Assembly (NCBI GenBank): GCA_902629575.1
Contig: CACORJ010000001.1
Span: 144,271-208,270, forward strand
Direction of reading: 5' to 3'
Source of the DNA: an uncultured Pelagibacteraceae bacterium
GTDB taxonomy: Bacteria > Pseudomonadota > Alphaproteobacteria > Pelagibacterales > Pelagibacteraceae
DNA: 64,000 nucleotides
The notes beneath the pieces were generated by a model. That model had not been told where the DNA came from. It saw only the letters and a program-made list of their open reading frames with translations, and did no database searches. The position numbers were made by a program, and so were the translations under genes. Below are positions 59,552 to 64,000 of the stretch, one piece after another; the first letter of the stretch is position 1; the number at the start of each line of letters is the position of its first letter.

Positions 59552-60649
59552 ATGAACATTAGACCTTTTAGAGAAATTAAACGGAGAAAAACTAGAGTAA
59601 TAAGTGTCGGAAACATAAAAATTGGTGGTGATAATCCCATATCTGTTCAATCAATGACTAACACGTTAACCACAGATATTAGAGCCACTATAAATCAAAT
59701 AAATGACATTGCAAAAGAAGGTGCTGATATTGTAAGAGTTTCTTGTCCAGATAAAGATTCTACATTCGCACTCAAAGAAATTGTAAAACACGTTCCATTA
59801 CCAATAGTAGCAGATATCCATTTCCATTATAAAAGAGCAATTGAAGCTGCAGAGAACGGAGCAAAATGTTTAAGAATTAATCCTGGCAATATAGGTGATA
59901 AGAAAAAGATTTATGAAGTTTTAAGTGCCGCAAAAAATAATAATTGTTCGGTAAGAATAGGTGTTAATGCTGGATCTTTAGAAAGAGATATATTAGAAAA
60001 ATTTAAAGAGCCATGTCCTGAGGCTTTAGTAGAAAGTGCGCTTAGAAATATTAAAATTTTAGAGGATCAAGATTTTTTTAATTTTAAGGTAAGTGTTAAA
60101 TCTTCAGATGTTTTCTTGTCAATTGCTGCATATCGTCAACTTTCAAAAGTAACCGATTATCCTTTACACCTTGGAATTACTGAAGCGGGAAGTTTTGTTT
60201 CGGGAAGCATTAAATCATCAATAGGCCTAGGATCTCTTTTAATGGATGGTATAGGCGACACTATAAGAATTTCCTTATCAGACGACCCACCACAAGAAAT
60301 AAAGATTGGTAATGAAATTTTAAAATCGTTAAATTTAAGAAATAGAGGAGTAAAAATCATATCTTGTCCTTCATGTGCAAGACAAGCTTTTAAAGTTATA
60401 GATACAGTGAAAATTCTTGAAGAAAAATTATCTCACATCAAAACACCAGTCACTTTATCTATTATTGGATGTGTTGTTAATGGTCCTGGAGAGGCAGCTA
60501 TGACAGATATTGGTATTACAGGGGGTGGGAAAGGTAATAATATGCTCTATTTATCAGGTATTCAATCCAAAAAGGTTTTAACCGATGATATAATTGAAAA
60601 AGTTGTATACGAGGTTGAAAAAAAAGCGTCCGAATTAGAAAATAAATAA
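59552..60649 (+). CDS. ispG: 4-hydroxy-3-methylbut-2-enyl diphosphate synthase
   Basis: [65 protein letters not shown]. Confidence 0.96.
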   Translation: MNIRPFREIKRRKTRVISVGNIKIGGDNPISVQSMTNTLTTDIRATINQINDIAKEGADIVRVSCPDKDSTFALKEIVKHVPLPIVADIHFHYKRAIEAAENGAKCLRINPGNIGDKKKIYEVLSAAKNNNCSVRIGVNAGSLERDILEKFKEPCPEALVESALRNIKILEDQDFFNFKVSVKSSDVFLSIAAYRQLSKVTDYPLHLGITEAGSFVSGSIKSSIGLGSLLMDGIGDTIRISLSDDPPQEIKIGNEILKSLNLRNRGVKIISCPSCARQAFKVIDTVKILEEKLSHIKTPVTLSIIGCVVNGPGEAAMTDIGITGGGKGNNMLYLSGIQSKKVLTDDIIEKVVYEVEKKASELENK

Positions 60650-61723
60650 ATGATCCCATTAAAAACAATTGAAGACCTTATAGGTAAGCATTCATTATTA
60701 GAAAAAGAATTATCTTCAGGATCTACTGATAAAAAAAATTTTGCAGAAAAGTCAAAAGAATATTCTGACCTTAATGAGATTATAGATAATGCCAAAAGGT
60801 ATGTGTCTTTTGATAGTAATAAAATAGAGCTTCAAAAAATTCTCGATGATAAAAATTCAGACGAGGAGCTTAGGAAAATGGCAGAAGCAGAATTAACAGA
60901 TCTTAATATTGAGAATGAAAAAAATGAAAAAAGATTAAAATTATTTTTATTACCCAAAGATGAAGCAGATCAAAAAAATGCTATTATAGAAATTAGAGCT
61001 GGTACTGGAGGATTAGAGGCAAGTTTATTTGCTGCTGACTTATTCAAGATGTATGAAAAAGTAAGTCATAAAAAGAAATGGTCTGTAGAATTAATTTCTA
61101 TTTCTAGAAGTGAAGCTGGTGGTTTAAAAGAAGTAATTGCATCGATAAAAGGTAAAAATATTTATTCAACTCTAAAATATGAAAGTGGTGTCCACAGAGT
61201 TCAAAGAGTCCCCGACACTGAGACACAAGGAAGAGTTCATACCTCTGCAGCAACCGTTGCAGTTTTACCAGAAGCAGAGGAAGTTGATTTAAAGATTAAT
61301 GAAACAGATTTAAGAATAGATGTTTTTCGAGCAGGCGGTCCTGGAGGGCAGTCAGTTAATACAACTGACAGTGCAGTAAGAATTACACATATTCCAACTG
61401 GTATATCAGTATCTCAGCAAGATGAGAAGTCTCAACATAAAAATAAAGCTAAAGGTTTAAAAATCTTAAGAGCACGGTTGTATGAATTAGAGAGATCTAG
61501 AATAGATCAAGAGAGATCTAAAGATAGAAAAAACAAAATAGGAACAGGAGATAGATCTGAAAGAATAAGAACTTATAATTTTCCTCAAGGAAGGGTAACT
61601 GACCATAGAATTAATCTTACAATTCATAAATTAGAGGAATTTTTGGAAGGAGAGGCTTTTGATGAAATGATTGAGTCTTTAACTTTACAAGCACAAGAAG
61701 AAAGTCTTAATAATTTAATTTAA
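60650..61723 (+). CDS. prfA: peptide chain release factor 1
   Basis: [72 protein letters not shown] (GGQ). Confidence 0.97.
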   Translation: MIPLKTIEDLIGKHSLLEKELSSGSTDKKNFAEKSKEYSDLNEIIDNAKRYVSFDSNKIELQKILDDKNSDEELRKMAEAELTDLNIENEKNEKRLKLFLLPKDEADQKNAIIEIRAGTGGLEASLFAADLFKMYEKVSHKKKWSVELISISRSEAGGLKEVIASIKGKNIYSTLKYESGVHRVQRVPDTETQGRVHTSAATVAVLPEAEEVDLKINETDLRIDVFRAGGPGGQSVNTTDSAVRITHIPTGISVSQQDEKSQHKNKAKGLKILRARLYELERSRIDQERSKDRKNKIGTGDRSERIRTYNFPQGRVTDHRINLTIHKLEEFLEGEAFDEMIESLTLQAQEESLNNLI

Positions 61724-61731
61724 TTATCGCC

Positions 61732-62574
61732 ATGGAAATAGAAATAGCTTTTAAAAATGCATATCAAAAACTTAAAAATAATAAGATTAAATCTGCATCA
61801 ATTGATAGCGAAATTTTATTATCAAAAGCTATTAATAAAAGTAGAGAATTTATAATTTTAAACTCTAAATATAATATTTCTAATGACGAGTATGTAAGAT
61901 ATGAAGAAATGATAAATCAACGGCTAAGAGGAAAACCTATATCTTACTTAACAGGTAAAAAGTTTTTTTGGAAATATGAATTTTTTATTAACGAAGATGT
62001 ATTAATTCCTCGACCTGACTCTGAAATAATTATAGAAGAAGTATTAAGAATTTATAAAAAAAAAAAGAAAATAAACTTTCTTGATATAGGATTTGGTTCA
62101 GGATCCATTTTAATCTCAATACTTAAGGAAAGAAATGATTTCAGAGCAACAGGTATTGATATTAGTAGTGGTGCACTAAAAGTATGTAAAATCAATGTAA
62201 ATAAATTATGTGTTTCTAATAGGGTAAAATTAATTAAATCAGATATTGACAAATTCTTTATTGGGAAATATGATTTAATAATATCTAATCCTCCTTATAT
62301 AAAAAAATTAGATTTAAAGTATTTGGATAAAGATATAATAAACTTTGAGCCAGAAATTGCTCTTAACGGTGGATTAGATGGTATATCAGAAATCAGAAAA
62401 ATTATTAAAAAGTCATCTGAACTGATTAAAAATGGTGGAAAATTAATTTTAGAAATTGCATATAACCAAAAAAAAGAGGTTAAAAAATTATTAAAAAATA
62501 ATAGCTTTTATGTTAATTCGGTTGTTAAAGATCTTGCGAATAACGATCGATGTATAATCAGCACTAAGATATAA
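61732..62574 (+). CDS. prmC: release factor glutamine methyltransferase
   Basis: PISYLTGKKFFWKYEFFINEDVLIPRPDSE, FLDIGFGSGSILIS, LIISNPPYI; follows prfA. Confidence 0.95.
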   Translation: MEIEIAFKNAYQKLKNNKIKSASIDSEILLSKAINKSREFIILNSKYNISNDEYVRYEEMINQRLRGKPISYLTGKKFFWKYEFFINEDVLIPRPDSEIIIEEVLRIYKKKKKINFLDIGFGSGSILISILKERNDFRATGIDISSGALKVCKINVNKLCVSNRVKLIKSDIDKFFIGKYDLIISNPPYIKKLDLKYLDKDIINFEPEIALNGGLDGISEIRKIIKKSSELIKNGGKLILEIAYNQKKEVKKLLKNNSFYVNSVVKDLANNDRCIISTKI

Positions 62575-62583
62575 AGATTACTT

Positions 62584-63021
62584 ATGGTTACATTTAGAAA
62601 TAACAATAATAGAAGAAATAGTTATAGAAGAAATGACCGAAATTTTAAATCAAATGGTGATAGACCTAAATACGGAGCAAATTTCTCAAGTAATGATAAT
62701 TTTCAAAGAAAGATACCTGGTAGAAATAATCACAACGCCTCAAAACTAATCGAAAAATACAATAATTTAGCAAGAGAGGCTTTATCGACTGGTGACAAGA
62801 TTCTTTCAGAAAATTACTTTCAACATGCAGATCATTTTACAAGAATTTTAAGTGATCAAGAAAATTTTAGAAAATCAAAAATTTCTACGGAAACTAATGA
62901 AAATAAGAATGTTAATGTGGATAATGTAGTTGATGAAAATTTAAGTGAAGAAAAATTAAAAGAAAAAATTGTAAAAAATAAAGATGAGGAAATTGAAACT
63001 AAATTTGTTATCTCAAAATAA
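62584..63021 (+). CDS. DUF4167-domain RNA-binding-like protein
   Basis: Arg/Asn-rich N-terminus then LIEKYNNLAREALSTGDKILSENYFQHADHFTRIL; follows prmC as in other alphaproteobacteria. Confidence 0.85.
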   Translation: MVTFRNNNNRRNSYRRNDRNFKSNGDRPKYGANFSSNDNFQRKIPGRNNHNASKLIEKYNNLAREALSTGDKILSENYFQHADHFTRILSDQENFRKSKISTETNENKNVNVDNVVDENLSEEKLKEKIVKNKDEEIETKFVISK

Positions 63022-63996
63022 CTAATTTATTCCAATTATTTTTTCAGATTTTAATACATCTAGCTTTATTTTTTTGGTCTCAAATATTTTTCTCTCTTCT
63101 CCTTTAAGGATCTTACCAGATGGTAATTTAAGAGTCTGAGAATTAACTTTTTTACCATTTATAATAACCTCATAATGTAGGTGTGGACCAGTAGACTTTC
63201 CTGTTGAGCCAACATAACCTATTGTTTGACCTTGCTTAACTCTAACTCCCTTTTTTATTCCTTTCGCAAACTTAGACATATGGGCATATACAGTTTGATA
63301 AGTTGAATTGTGTTTAATAACTACACAATTACCTCCACCTCCACACCACCCTGCTTTTTTAATCGTTCCTGATCCAGAGGCCATAATCGGAGTGCCCATT
63401 GGAGCAGCAAAATCTGTTCCTCTATGCATTTTATTAAAACCATCGATTGGATGTTTTCTCATTCCAAAGGGTGAAGATAGTCTTGCACCATTGATAGGTG
63501 TTTTCATAAGAGCTTTTTTTATGCTTCTACCATTTTCATCATAGTGACCGTTGCTACCCTCTTTATCAAAATAATAAAGAGTATTATCCTCTCCGCCTAA
63601 AATCAAATTTGCAAATAATATATTTCCTGTTTCAATTACTTTTTCATTTTCATTTATAAAAATTTCATACATAATTTGAAATCTATCTTTTTTCTTAATA
63701 TCTCTTTGAAAATCTATTTGAAAACCGTAAATACTTGCTAGTTCTATAATAGTATTCACCGGAATTTTTCTATCGATTGCAGACTTATATAAACTTTGAA
63801 GAATTATATTTTCTTGATAAATTATTTTTTTATCTAATTTTGTTAAAATTATTTCTTGATTAAAATTATTTTCCTCGTCATTTTTTGTTAAAAGAATTCT
63901 TTCTTTATTAGAAACTTGAAATATGAAATCTTTGATGTTGTTATTGGATTGATTAATAGTAAGGTATATTTTTTGATTAGTATTTAATCTATTCAA
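63022..63996 (-). CDS. M23-family (LysM/lysostaphin-like) peptidase; N-terminus may be cut by the window end
   Basis: GARLSSPFGMRKHPIDGFNKMHRGTDFAAPMGTPIMASGSGTI, YAHMSKFAKG, GSTGKSTGPHLHYEV. Confidence 0.92.
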   Translation of the reverse strand: MNRLNTNQKIYLTINQSNNNIKDFIFQVSNKERILLTKNDEENNFNQEIILTKLDKKIIYQENIILQSLYKSAIDRKIPVNTIIELASIYGFQIDFQRDIKKKDRFQIMYEIFINENEKVIETGNILFANLILGGEDNTLYYFDKEGSNGHYDENGRSIKKALMKTPINGARLSSPFGMRKHPIDGFNKMHRGTDFAAPMGTPIMASGSGTIKKAGWCGGGGNCVVIKHNSTYQTVYAHMSKFAKGIKKGVRVKQGQTIGYVGSTGKSTGPHLHYEVIINGKKVNSQTLKLPSGKILKGEERKIFETKKIKLDVLKSEKIIGIN

Positions 63997-64000
63997 ATTT

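Noticed and set aside
1-64000. CRISPR array, prophage, IS element, toxin-antitoxin or BGC
   Set aside because: No direct-repeat arrays, transposase, integrase, terminase or capsid motifs, and no megasynthase seen; gene content is core housekeeping.

Overview
AT-rich, densely packed, mostly colinear alphaproteobacterial chromosome segment. Gene content and order, the glycine riboswitch in front of malate synthase, and compact operons indicate a SAR11 (Candidatus Pelagibacter-like) genome. It is almost entirely core housekeeping: cobT/cobS-dnaJ-bolA, aroB/aroK, def-fmt-truA, dapE/dapD, argB-yidC-yidD-rnpA-rpmH, dcd-murA-hisD-infA, hisS-hisZ-hisG, rmuC with two nucleases, folC-accD-trpABF-pyrF-ihfB-rpsA-aroA-lptB-lptC-kdsD, argD-argF, kdsB-pheA, dnaX-ybaB-recR, glcB, accA, secA, argJ, ubiG, lysC-ispG-prfA-prmC. 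RNA genes supported by sequence are tRNA-Thr(GGT), tRNA-Phe(GAA), tRNA-His(GTG), SRP 4.5S RNA and a tandem glycine riboswitch. I saw no CRISPR array, prophage, IS element or recognisable defence island. The most interesting signals are: (1) all three tRNAs have non-canonical T-loops, and tRNA-Phe and tRNA-His share an apparently compensatory A18/G55 replacement of the universal G18-U55 contact; (2) tRNA-His ends 4 nt before the hisS start codon, with the only SD-like AAGG inside its acceptor stem; (3) AccA carries a C-terminal transmembrane tail; (4) a MGME1/phage-type PD-(D/E)XK exonuclease sits between rmuC and an ExoI homologue; (5) several small ORFs fall below the 60-aa track cut-off (rpmH, a 59-aa membrane protein, a 34-aa basic protein). 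All calls come from reading the sequence; no searches were run.
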